Source: Rutidosis leptorrhynchoides (taxonomy: Eukaryota; Streptophyta; Magnoliopsida; Asterales; Asteraceae). From it: a stretch of DNA of 64,000 bases. The stretch spans positions 719,068,001 to 719,132,000 of the forward strand of contig NC_092333.1 of the NCBI RefSeq assembly GCF_046630445.1, in the 5' to 3' direction. Under the pieces are notes generated by a model that did not search any database, was not told the origin of the DNA, and saw only the letters and a program-made list of their open reading frames with translations. Position numbers and translations under genes: made by a program. Of this stretch, positions 21,307 through 32,630 are shown one piece after another. Within the stretch, counting starts at the first letter, position 1; the number at the start of each line of letters is the position of its first letter.

Positions 21307-24191
21307 TGTAATGACCCGACTTTTTCGACTTGCTTTTGTCCTTTGTGTTTTCACGAAACTACGTATTTGTGCGTACTGAGCTATATTATACTCTGGGGAC
21401 TCCCTACATGTTGATTACTTTCATTTATATGTTAAAACGTATCATTAAGTACGTAGGATACTTAACTTAACCCTCGGAAGCCTTTATGACCGTTAGTGTC
21501 ACTTGACGTTTTCAACCAGCTGCGTACTGCGTACACGTTTAACTTTTTTCGTAATCGGAATATTATGACTATGAAATACTAATTGTTATTTTGTAATAAC
21601 AATTACTTGGGTTTTTGGATGCTTAATTACGCTTAGTAATTTACTAGAGCACACTAGTTAGTCTTGTTGGACTTTCAACCTTGTTGGACCTTAGCCCACC
21701 CTACACTAGTTAGTGGACTATTTAATTAGCCCATTTATAAGTAACTAGTGACCCATTAATAAGTAAGATAAATGCCCATTTATTAGAGAGAACATGCTAG
21801 CATTTTTGTCAAGTATTATCCTTAATGTTGCATGGGATCCTAACATAAGCACCAACTTTAGACAACCATTAACCAAAAAGCAAAAAGGTGTCCCCTTTGT
21901 CCCCTCCATACAACCTATGGCCTAGACCACCCACCCACACCCTCATCACCTATAAATACAAGCCTTATTCCATCCATTTTACATTTGCTTTCATTTGTAA
22001 TTTACACACACTTACTCTCTAATTCTTTCTCTAGTTCTTTCTCTCTCTAAAAAGTGTAAATATTTGATTTTTCTTGTTCTTCTTCCTCTCACTCTTACAA
22101 AATCATCATCATCATCATGGGTCTAGATTTTTAGCTTTTGATCTTGATTACATCTTGTAGATTCAAACATGGATTTGAATCATTCAAGAACATGAAAGAT
22201 TCAAGCCTTCTAGCTTTGAATCTTCACCTACTTTTTAGATCTAAATCTTTTAGCTTTAATCTTGTTATTTTGTTATAAAGATTCAAACTTGTGTTTGTAA
22301 TCTTCATGTATCTTAAAGATCCAAGCTTTATGCTTCAAGATCTTCAAGAACACTAAAGATCCAAGCTTTTTAGCTTAAGGTCTCATTATTATGTTAAAGA
22401 TCTTAGCTTTTTAGCTTATGGTCTCATTACTTTCATTATTTTGTTAAAGATCTTAGCTTTATAGCTTATGGTCTCATTAATCTTGTAAAGATTCAAGCTT
22501 TCTAGCTTTGTAATCTTATAACTTGTGTGAAAAGGATCCAAGCTCTCTAGCTTAGGGTTCCATCACTTTATTTGATTTAGATTATGCTCATATTTGTTTG
22601 ATTGAAGTAAAGTTTGTAGCTTTAGTTGTAAATAGAACTTGTATTTGTGTTAAGACTAAGGATATGATGTAACCTTGGTTCATCATCCATCTAAGACTCT
22701 CAAATGAGTTGTGTTCTTACTTGGTCTAAACATATTGTGTGTTGATGGTTGAATCTTGGTCAAGGTGATGCTAACCCATCAATGAGTTGTACACTTGAAG
22801 CTTACAAGCATCAAGGATGAGAACTGTGATGAGTATCAAGCACCAAGAACCTCAACGGAGCAATTGTGTTCTGCTTTTCGAGATCTGATCAGATTCCTGG
22901 ACTTCTGGAAATTAATTTTCAGATAGTTCGTTTTGAGTAGATGACTTTTCGTTTAGGCCTCGACTTAATCCGATATACGGTTTAGGATTTATAGCCTTCC
23001 GAAAGTCACTACGCCTTTGTAACGTTGTGCTGAAATTTATGACCTACTCTCACTTAAACCGTCGTCACAGTCAAACGAATATGAGTTAGGTTCTGAAAAT
23101 TGGTCAGAGGTTAGAGGACTCACATACAGAGCCATATCCACTGACTAAGCGTCTTTTCGATTTATAGAGAGGTCGTAACAGCTGTCCAAAGTCAGTCTTT
23201 TGTTTCGACCTCTATTCTTGTTAAACTTACCTTAGTATTGATGAATGATGATGATAATGATGATGTCGATGATGACACTTAAACTTAATTTATTCACTTT
23301 TAACCTTTTGGGACAACATACTGACCTAGTGACCTTTGACTTAGGTTGACGACCTTTCGGACCGACTTACTACCTGCATACGTTTCGTATTTACTTTTAC
23401 TGCTTATTCACTGTGAGTTATAGCTTTCCTTTTTTACTTATACTATTTTTGGGACTGAGAATACATGCGCTTTTTACGTTTTACTTACTTGACATGAGAA
23501 CTTAAACTTTACATATGTGTGGGTTATATAACGGCATAAACATTCCCCTTAGCACGGTAATGTTTAATCATTTGTTTTGAACCGGTGAACGCAAATAATA
23601 GATATGGATCCATAGGGTTTGACATCCCCACTTGGGCTAGTCGCACTAGCATTTAATGGGTGTTTGATACTTCAAGGACTTATGCACTCGCCAAGTGTAC
23701 TTTTAGGGGGTATTACTATTACGTTAAGTTAGTTATCGGGTGCCCACGAATAAGCATATACTTTTCATACTGATTTAAACTGCTGGTTGAAGCACTGAAA
23801 TCTCGTGGTCTACATTACTTTACTTATTATAAACTATAGCTCACCAACATTCGTGTTGACTTTTAAGCGTGTATTTCTCAGGTGCTTAGATGATGTTGCT
23901 TCCGCTGTTAGACTTGCTATCTTGGTGTTTTAGACTTGCTGTTACAGACCTGCTGTGTTAGATTTCCGCTGCATTACTTAGAGATGTCTGAATCGTGAAA
24001 CTTTATCTTGCATTCATAACTTATGTTATTTTCAAATAATGACTTTGTAACGACCTTTGTGTCACGTTATCTTTTGTAAACACTATCTTTTTATGAATGC
24101 AAACTGGTTTTCAAACAGCATGTAGTACTTGACCGTGTAAAGATCCTGTTGTTGACAAATCGTATACGATGGTTTTGTACGGGGCGTCACA
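21307..24191 (+). repeat. E5 5' LTR (about 2.89 kb)
   Basis: It starts TGTAATGACCCGAC and ends GGGGCGTCACA, two bases before the primer site, so both limits are clear. Its first 390 bases align with the 3' LTR piece at 30131-30506 with about 12 substitutions, one 17-base deletion in the 3' copy and one single-base indel, roughly 3 percent divergence. A CTATAAATACAAG TATA-type site lies at about 21951. The ends are a near-perfect inverted repeat (TGTAATGACCC / GGGGCGTCACA). Confidence 0.92.
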
Positions 24192-24193
24192 AT

Positions 24194-24205
24194 TGGTATC
24201 AGAGC
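24194..24205 (+). other. E5 primer-binding site (initiator tRNA-Met)
   Basis: TGGTATCAGAGC, complementary to the 3' end of plant initiator tRNA-Met, lies two bases after the LTR end. Confidence 0.9.
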
Positions 24206-24538
24206 ATCGGTTGTAGGGAATTAGGTTGCATTAGTGAGTCTTGATCGAGCCGAGTAGGATTCACTGATAGGACTAATCTACAACTTGCTTGTTTAACTGT
24301 TTCTGTGGAACTTACTGCATGCTACTGCTTACTTTTACTACTATGTGTACTTGCTGTATGCTATTGCTTATCCTCGTTACTGCATGCTACCATCTGCTTT
24401 CGATTGCATGTTACTTTGTTTAGTACTGTTGTTATTGCCATGATATGTAATGCTAGGATGCTGTAGTGCCTAATTACGTGCTTGCTATATGTCTTACTGA
24501 TATGGAAAAAGTTATTTTTCCTTGTTCAGATATCAGAC

Positions 24539-25362
24539 ATGCTGCCCACGACCTTTGACTTCGAGAGTGACTCAGAGACGACTTTGCCTCGGCTACCATT
24601 GTTGGTGATTCACCGCTAACCTTCGACGACTCTGGCGATTCACCTTCCAGTAGACTCGTGCTTGACCTTATGGACGTATCTAACAGAGACGAGGATCCAG
24701 AGGAGATTCCAGCACCACCCAGCCCTAGACTCCCGGGGCCACAGCACCATCCCGGTGGTACTGTAATTCCTAGGGAAAATGGAGACGGTCCTTTCCGTAA
24801 TGAGCGAGGACATTGGGTCAGACGCCTTGCTGATGGACGTGTTGTGCCGATCCCACCTAGCAGATATCGACTTATGACCACCGGCCGAGCAGATCCACCT
24901 TCAGATGATTCAGATGATTCATCATCTGATGACTCCAGCGAGGAGGATTCCGAAGAGGATCCCGAGGATGATTTCGAGGAGGACCCTGAGGAGGAGCCCG
25001 TGCAGCCGCCCTCTACCCCGCTGAAAAAGTGGTATCGTTTCGATGGTACCGTTATCACAGGGATTAACGGAGGAAGACCGTTCGTGGATGCACATTGACA
25101 GTTGGTTAGGGTCACAGCCCGTAAGAGGGTCGTACCGTATCCCGCCGATCCATTCGTGCGTAAGACCACCCGCACTGTTCTGTCTACATCTGCACCACCT
25201 GCACCATCTGCACCATCTGCACCATCTGCACCGCCTGCCCCACCAACATCCCCCGTCGTCGAGGAACTGACAAGGGAAGTGCATATCCTCCATGCTCGGG
25301 TAACTGAGCTCGAGGATCAGATGTCCCACCTGATGGACATCATTTACCCTCCATCACCGTAG
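24539..25362 (+). pseudogene. E5 accessory acidic ORF between primer site and gag, broken
   Basis: An ATG at 24539 (MLPTTFDFESDSE) shifts frame within about 30 codons. The next frame stays open from about 24600 to 25098 and, after one TGA, to 25362. The product is acidic and low in complexity: a Ser/Asp patch (SDDSDDSSSDDSSEEDSEED), then Glu/Asp/Pro repeats, a KWYRFDGTVITG segment, an Ala-Pro-Ser run (APPAPSAPSAPSAPP) and a Leu-rich, probably coiled-coil tail (EELTREVHILHARVTELEDQ). It corresponds in position and acidity to the ORFs of E7 (49355-49951) and E8 (57809-58345). The acceptor-like TTATTTTTCCTTGTTCAG ends 13 bases before the ATG. Function is unknown; I recognise no domain. Confidence 0.6.
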
Positions 25363-25651
25363 GATTATTGTATTAGATTTCCTTATGTAACTCTGTTAGT
25401 AGTTTCATGTTTTACTTATGTGTTGTACGAACCTTATGCGGATGTATGCGACTTTCTTATTAATGAATAGAACTTAATGTTGTTTAAATTTTGTACGGTG
25501 TTCTATTTACACTACTGTATGATGATCTTGTGATATCTTTATCTGGTTGCTTTACTTAATTGTGAGTTGTGTTCCATACTGGGTGCCTTATGCTATAATA
25601 TTATTGAATGCGGAATTTTGACATAAGTCGAAACTTTTGTTCAGAGGAACA

Positions 25652-26727
25652 ATGGCAAATGGAAGAGTCCCAAGGGAAATGCCCACAGTGGCACAGATTG
25701 AGGAAATGATAGCTGCTCGAGTAGCCGCAGCTATGGCGAATGCCAACCCTGCTCCAGCTCCACCGGCCAACCCAGCTATTCAGAGCGGGTGTACCTATAA
25801 GGAATTCCAAAGCTGCAAGCCCCATAATTTCAGTGGTACAGAAGGGCTAGTTGGACTGACGAGATGGTTTGAGAAGTTAGAAGCTGTGTTCCGTGTGAGC
25901 AACTGCTTGAAAGTGAACAAAACTAAGTACGCCTCATGTACTCTGTCGGACAGTGCTTTAACCCGGTGGAACACGCTTGCTCAGGCTAAAGGAATTGACG
26001 AGGCTTATGCTACACCATGGGAGGAGTTTAAGAATGCTATGATCGAGGAGTATTGCCCTTAACCGAAATTCAAAAAATGGAAGCTGAGTTTTGGGAGCTG
26101 AAGGTTGTGGGAACCGACCTTGATGGCTATAACCGAAGGTATTTGGAGTTAGCTTTGATGTGCCCCACAATGGTTACCCCTGAATTTGAGCGAATGGAAC
26201 GATACTTGTGGGGACTTCCCAAGACCATTCAGGGAAATGTCACTTCTTCGAAACCAGCAGATGTCCCGGAAGCTATGCGCATGGCACACACCCTGATGAA
26301 CTAGATCATCCGCAAGGAACCAGAGAAAGTGAAACCAAAATCAGGAGCTAGTTATGAGAAACGTAAGTGGGAAAGCAACAAAGGGAAGGTCTTTGATCAG
26401 AACCCAGCTAAGAGGCATGAGGGTTTCAAGGGAAACAACGACTGGAGGAACCTTAACCCGAAACCTAGCTCGAACCCTAACTACAAGGGTAGTCTTCCGC
26501 AGTGCAAGAGATGCTACAAGCATCATGCAGGGTACTGCAACGTGGTCTGTGAAAAGTGTAAAAGGACTGGGCACAATGGCAGGGACTGCAAGATTACCAC
26601 CCCAGCTGTGAAGACAAACCCTACTGGACCAAGAAAGTGTTTTGAGTGAGGTCATCAGGGCCACTTCAAGAATGAGTGCCCGAATAAGAAGAAGGATGCT
26701 GGACCAGCACGTGGGAGAGTTTTCAAA
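25652..26727 (+). pseudogene. E5 gag (capsid and zinc knuckle), broken
   Basis: Gag begins MANGRVPREMPTVAQ at an ATG at 25652. The conserved YKEFQSCKPHNFSGTEG and WFEKLEAVFRVSNC blocks of chromovirus gag follow, then FKNAMIEEYCP, where one frameshift occurs (about 26060). The second frame holds the GTDLDGYNRRYLELALMCP block, then a TAG (from CAG), a basic linker and zinc-binding motifs: CKRTGHNGRDC-type (26560-26590) and CGHQGHFKNEC-type, the latter damaged by a TGA in place of its second Cys. Gag would coat the element RNA. This copy cannot make a full protein. It leads directly into pol at ARDAFEDLDLVTGTF. Confidence 0.85.
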
Positions 26728-29700
26728 ATGAACGCCAGGGATGCCTTTGAGGATCTTGATTTGGTCACAGGTACATTCACTGTCAATAATCTACTTGCTT
26801 CTGTCTTATTTGATACTGGTGCCGATAGGAGTTATGTATGTAGACACTTTTGCTCTAAGATAGATTGGTCGTTAATACCTTTAGACGAGAGTATTCTAGT
26901 TGAAGTAGCCAATGGGAAACTTGAGAAAGTTGACCAAATTCGCCGAGGAGGCATAATAAACCTAGCCGGTGTGGACTTTGAGATTGATTTGATACCCATC
27001 AAGTTGGGAAACTTCGATGTGATAGTTGGTATGGACTGGTTGTCCAAAGTAAGAGCAGAAGTTGTTTATGGAGAGAAGATTATCCGTAAATCTCGCGAAG
27101 ATGGTGTGCCATTGATCGTACATGGAGAGAAAGGTAGCCCAAAGTTGAACCTCATTAGTTGCATGAAGGCACAGAAAGTCATGAGGAAAGGGCGTTTTGC
27201 TATTCTGGCACATGTGAAGAAGTTAGAAACCGAGGAGAAGAGTGTTGATGATGTGCGGATTGTGAACGAATTTTCCGACGTCTTTCCAAAAGAATTGCCT
27301 GGATTACCACCGCCGCGATCAGTGGAATTCCAGATTGATCTAGTACCAGGAGCTGCACCTGTAGCCTGCGCACCTTATCGACTAGCACCTTCCGAACTAC
27401 AAGAGTTGTAGAGTCAACTGCAGGAATTGCGAGATCGTGGATTTATCCAACCGAGTTCATCGCCTTGGGGTGCACCTGTTTTGTTTGTGAAGAAGAAGGA
27501 TTGATCTTTCTGCATGTGTATCGTTTATCGTGAGCTGAACAAGTTGACGATCAAGAATCGATATCCCCTTCCAGGATTGATGATCTTTTCGATCAGCTGC
27601 AAGGATCCAGCGTTTACTCTAAGATTGATTTACGACCAGGATATCACCAGTTGAGGGTGGAGGAGAGCGATGTGATGAAGACTGTGTTCAGAACCCGTTA
27701 TGGTCATTATGAGTTTCTTGTGATGCCATTCGGTTTAACCTACGCACCTGCTGTATTCATGGATCTCATGAATCGTGTATGCAAACCATACCTGGACAAG
27801 TTTGTTATCGTCTTCATAGATGATATCCTCATCTATTCCAGAAGTGAAGAAGAACATGAACAACATCTTCGACTAGTGTTGGAACTTTTGAGACAAGAGC
27901 AGCTTTATGCCAAATTCTCCAAGTGTGAGTTTTGGTTGAAGGAAGTCCAATTTTTGGGTCATATTGTGAGCGACCAGGGTATCAAAGTTGATCCCACAAA
28001 GATCGAAGCTATCAGCAAGTGGGAAACTCCCACTACTCCTACTCATATCTGCCAATTTTTAGGCCTCGCCGGTTATTACTGAAGATTCATTGAACGTTTC
28101 TCTTTGATTGCACATCCTTTGACTGCATTAACTCATAAGGGGAAGAAGTTCGTTTGGGAAGCCGAGCAAGAGTCGGCATTTTAAACCTTGAAGCAGAAGT
28201 TAACCATCGCACCTATCCTATCTCTTCCGGAAGGCAGTGATGATTTTGTTGTGTACTGTGATGCCTCAAAAAATGGTTTTGGTTGCATATTGATGCAAAG
28301 AACGAAGGTTATTGCTTACGCCTCTCGACAACTGAAGATTCACGAGCGAAATTACACAACGCACGATCTTGAGATTGGAGCCATTGTCTTCGCACTAAAA
28401 CTGTGGAGACACTACCTTTATGGAACCAAGAGTACCATCTTCACCGATCACAAAAGCCTCCAACACATTTTCGATCAGAATAAACTGAATATGAGACAAT
28501 GACGGTGGATCAAAACATTGAACGACTATGATTGTGAACTACGTTATCATCCCGGAAGGGCAAATGTTGTAGCTGATGCCTTGAGCCGAAAGGAGAGAAT
28601 GGTACCACTTCGTGTCCGTGCCTTGAACATCACCATTCAGACGAATCTCAATAACCAGATCCGCGTAGCTCAAGATGAGGCTCTCAAAGAGGAGAATATT
28701 TCTCAAGAGCACTTGAACATTCTCGTTTCTCGATTTGAGGTCAAGGAGACTGGAATCCGATACATTGCTGGAAGAATTTGGGTGCCTAAATATGGAGATT
28801 TACGAAGCCTTATTCTAGATGAAGCTCATAAGTCAAGGTATTCGATTCATCCAGGAGCTGGTAAGATGTACCGCGACCTCAAGGTTCAATATTGGCGACC
28901 GAACCTCAAAAGGGATGTTGCAGCTTATGTTGAAAAGTGTTTGACTTGTTCCAAGATCAAAGCCGAACATCAAAAGCCGTCTGGATTACTTCAACAACTC
29001 GAAATCCTGCAATGGAAGTGGGAAGGAATAACAATGGATTTCATCATGAAGCTACCGAAGACGGTAGGAGGTTATGATACCATATGCGTTATCGTTGACC
29101 GTCTTACCAAATCTGCTCACTTCCTAGCCATGAAGGAAACCAATACGATGGAAAGACTGGCGCAGCTATACATAAAGGAAGTTGTATCTCGCCACAGTGT
29201 ACCCTTATCGATTATCTCAGATCGCGATACCCGTTTTGCTTCTAGATTTTGGCGTTCTTTGCAAGAAGCCTTGGGACACGTCTCGATATGAGTACCGCAT
29301 ATCACCCGCAAACTGACGGATAAAGTGAACGAACGATTCAGACTTTGGAAGACATGTTGTGTGCTTGCGTTATTGATTTCGGAAAAGCTTGGGAAAAGCA
29401 TTTGCCACTATCTGAATTCTCTAACAACAATAGCTATCATTCGAGTACTGATGCCGCACCTTTCGAAGCATTGTATGGTCGCAAGTGCCGTTCTCCTATC
29501 TGTTGGGCCGAAGTAGGTGAAAAGGAACTCACCGGACCCGAACTTGTCCACGAGACAACGGAGAAGATTGTTCAAATTCAAGTGAGGCTCAAGACGGCCT
29601 GTGATCATCTGAAGAGCTATGCCGACCTTAAACGTGGAGATCGCGAATTTCAAATCGGCAACCGCGTTATGTTGAGAGTCCCACCTTGGAAAGGTGTAAT

Positions 29701-30094
29701 CCATTTCGGAAAGCGTGGGAAGTTGAATCCGCGATATATTGGTCATTTTGAAGTTTTGGAGCGTGTTGGACCTGTTGCTTACCGTTTGGATCTTCCGACT
29801 TAATTGAGCGCAGTTCATCCCACTTTCCACGTGTCGAATTTGAAGAAGTGTCTTGCTGAACCAGAACTTGTCATACCTCTCGAGGAGCTCATGATTGACG
29901 ACAAACTCCATTTCGTGGAAGAACCTGTCAAAATTATGGACCGTGAGGTCAAGACCTTGAAACGCAACAAGATTCCGATCGTCCGAGTACGATGGAATGC
30001 AAAACGAGGACCGGAGTTTACTTGGGAACGAGAGGATCAAATGATGAAGAAGTATCATCACCTCTTCCCGACTCTACCGTCTATCTCAGCCTAA
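26728..30094 (+). pseudogene. E5 pol: protease, reverse transcriptase, RNase H, integrase, chromodomain; broken
   Basis: In order: retropepsin (LFDTGADRSYV, near 26808), the linker [18 protein letters not shown], reverse transcriptase with catalytic FIDDILIYS intact (near 27820), RNase H ([37 protein letters not shown]), the HHCC zinc region (HKSRYSIHPG, CLTCSK), the integrase core (ITMDFIMKLP, IISDRDTRF, then Glu in SERTIQT), the GPF-like module and a chromodomain-like end. Breaks: stops near 27409, 27505, 28081, 28183, 28501, 29321 and 29802, and one-base deletions near 27570 and 29275. Most stops are CAA, CAG or CGA turned to TAA, TAG or TGA. The element must depend on others to move. Confidence 0.92.
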
Positions 30095-30096
30095 AA

Positions 30097-30130
30097 TTTC
30101 GGGACGAAATTTTCATTAACAGGTGGGTAA
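30097..30130 (+). other. E5 polypurine tract
   Basis: TTTCGGGACGAAATTTTC followed by AACAGGTGGGTAA abuts the 3' LTR start TGTAACGACCC. It has the same layout as in E1. Confidence 0.75.
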
Positions 30131-30506
30131 TGTAACGACCCGACTTTTTCGACTTGCTTTTGTGCTTTGTGTTTTCACAAAACTGCGTATTTGTGCGTAC
30201 TGAGCTATATTATACTCTGGGGACTCCCTACATGTTGATTAAAACGTATCATTAAGTATGTAGGATACTTAACTTAACCCTCGGAAGCCTTTATGACCGT
30301 TAGTGTCACTTGACGTTTTTAACGAACTGCGTACTGCGTACACGTTTAACTTTTGTCGTAATCGGAATATTATGACTACGAAATACTAATTGTTATTTTA
30401 TAATAACAATTACTTGGGTTTTGGATGCTTAATTACGCTTAGTAATTTACTAGAGCACACTAGTTAGTCTTGTTGGACTTTCTACCTTGTTGGACCTTAG
30501 CCCACC
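30131..30506 (+). repeat. E5 3' LTR, first 376 bases only
   Basis: It matches 21307-21700 with about 3 percent substitutions and then stops at CTTAGCCCACC, where the E6 LTR starts. The missing remainder of this LTR is not found elsewhere in the window. Confidence 0.92.
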
Positions 30507-30979
30507 TGATAATGCTAAAAACGAACATATATTTCATAGCATTATCCTTCAAGAAAGACAAACTTTTAGTTGCAATTGTTCTATTTACAAGTGATATTCA
30601 TTTAAATAATAAAAGGCGAAGACAAAAGACAGATTCGACGATTTGAAGACGCAAACGACCAAAACACTAAAAAGTACAAAGTACAATCCAAGTGGTTCAA
30701 TTTATTGATGAGAAACGTCTAAAAATGACAAGAGTACAAGCCGTAAAACACAAAGTACAAGATATTAAATTGTACGAAAGGACGTTCAAAAATCCGGAAC
30801 CGGGACATGAACCAACTATTAACGCGCGACTCAACGAAACTAAAAGTACAAGTCAACTATGCACAAGAATATAATATAATATATATATATATAATTATAT
30901 AAAATTATATATATTATATTATATATTATAATAAAACTCAGCAGCCCACGTTTTAATCGACATGTGACCAGTGGAAGGC

Positions 30980-31060
30980 GGCCATGCGATCGCATGGCCA
31001 TGAAGGCTTAATCCCATGCGATCGCATGGGATACTGTTGCTGGCCAGGTCTATAAATAGC
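30980..31060 (+). promoter_or_regulatory. E6 LTR promoter: two perfect palindromes plus TATA box
   Basis: The perfect 20-bp palindrome GGCCATGCGATCGCATGGCC (30980-30999) is followed after 11 bases by a perfect 22-bp palindrome (31011-31032, core CCCATGCGATCGCATGGG), then TATAAATAG at 31051, 18 bases further on. The E2 LTR keeps two such palindromes and the TATA spacing. Confidence 0.72.
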
Positions 31061-32195
31061 AATCGAATTCGGACGAGAGGAATACACCATATCCTACTGA
31101 TATCACTCTCTCTCAAATATATATATTTATTTTATAATTATAATTTTAATTTTAAGTTAATAATAATAAGGTTATAGTGGCGAATGTTTTAAGTTTGTAA
31201 GTCAAAATTCTGTCTGTGTAACACTACGCGATTAATACTCATTGTAAGTTATGTTCAACCTTTTTAAATTAATGTCTCGTAGCTAAGTTATTATTATGTT
31301 TATTTAAGCCGAAGTAATCGTGATGTTGGACTAAATATTAAGATTGGGTTATTGGGCCTTGGACCATAATTGGGGTTTGGACAAAAGACCGACACCTGTG
31401 GAAATTGGACTATGAGCTATTAATGGGTTTTATATTAATTAAATGATATCTCGTTGATTTAATATAGAGATTTATAATTTGACGTGTTTATATATAACCA
31501 CATACGCTTAACTGGGTACGGTGGGCGGGATATCTATAAATACTAATAATTATTCATTTGACCGGACACGGGGATGAATTAATAGTCACTGGACTCATTA
31601 AAACAGGGGTGGATTACATTCAAGGGTAATTGGTGTAATTGTTAACAAAGTATTAAAACCTTGAATTACACGCAGTCGATAACCTGGTGTATTCATTAAA
31701 CAAAGTATTAAGACCTTGTTACAGTTTAAGTCCCCAATTAGTTGAAATATTTGACTTCGGGTATAAGGTTAATTTGGCGAAGACTCTCGCACTTTATAAT
31801 TATGACCGATGGACTATTATGGACAAAACCAGATGGACATATCGAATAATTCAGGACAAAGGACAATTAACCCATGGTAATAAATTAAAATCAACACGTC
31901 AAACATCATGATTACGGAAGTTTAAATAAGCATAATTCCTTTAATTTATATCTCATCGTACTTTTATTTACCGTCATTTTATTTATCTTCATTTTATTTA
32001 TCGTACTTTAAATTATTGCACTTTTATTTATCGCACTTTTATTTATTGTCATTTACTTTACGCTTTAAATTAAGTTATATTTATATTTAATATTTTACAT
32101 TAGGTTTTAATTGTGACTTAAGTTCTAAAATCGACAAACCGGTTACTAAACGGTTAAAACCTCCCTTTGTAATAATAATAATAATAATAATACTA

Positions 32196-32197
<2 letters not shown>

Positions 32198-32253
<56 letters not shown>
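32198..32253. repeat. (AT)n microsatellite in E6 LTR
   Basis: About 56 bp of AT dinucleotides after a (TAA)n run. Confidence 0.93.
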
Positions 32254-32256
<3 letters not shown>

Positions 32257-32488
32257 TAAAATAAATATAGCGTTAAACTTAGCGAGCTCCCTGTGGAACG
32301 AACCGGACTTATTAAAAACTACACTACTCTACGCTTAGGTACACTGCCTATAAGTGTTGTAGCAAGGTTTAGGTATATCCATTCAATAATTAAATAAATA
32401 ACTTGTGTAAAATTGTATCGTATTTAATAGTATTTCGTAGTAAAATATAATCTATTTCGTACTACACCTCGCACACATCAAGTATTTT

Positions 32489-32507
32489 TGGCATCGCTGC
32501 CGGGGAC
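32489..32507 (+). other. E6 primer-binding site (Athila type)
   Basis: TGGCATCGCTGCCGGGGAC differs from the E2 site (TGGCGCCGCTGCCGGGGAC) at two positions, probably decay. Confidence 0.82.
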
Positions 32508-32571
32508 GCCATAGAACGCTATAATAAAAAAATAGTTTTAATCTATTTTTGTAAAAATATAATAAGTTTTA

Positions 32572-32630
<59 letters not shown>

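Larger units (their letters stand above)
30507..32480 (+). repeat. E6 Athila 5' LTR (about 1.97 kb)
   Basis: It starts TGATAATGCTAAAAACG at the break in the E5 LTR and ends ACACATCA, 8 bases before the primer site. It aligns with the E2 LTR throughout. Landmarks in order: start hairpin (30508-30546), the paired palindromes (30980-31032), TATAAATAG (31051), the AACACTACGCGATTAAT block, (TAA)n and (AT)n tracts near 32170-32253, and the GTACACTGCCTATAAGTG block near the end. Confidence 0.9.

Noticed and set aside
24474-25175. Minus-strand 233-codon Ser-rich frame across the E5 accessory ORF
   Set aside because: It mirrors the Asp/Glu/Ser-rich plus-strand repeats; the plus-strand frame fits element orientation and position.
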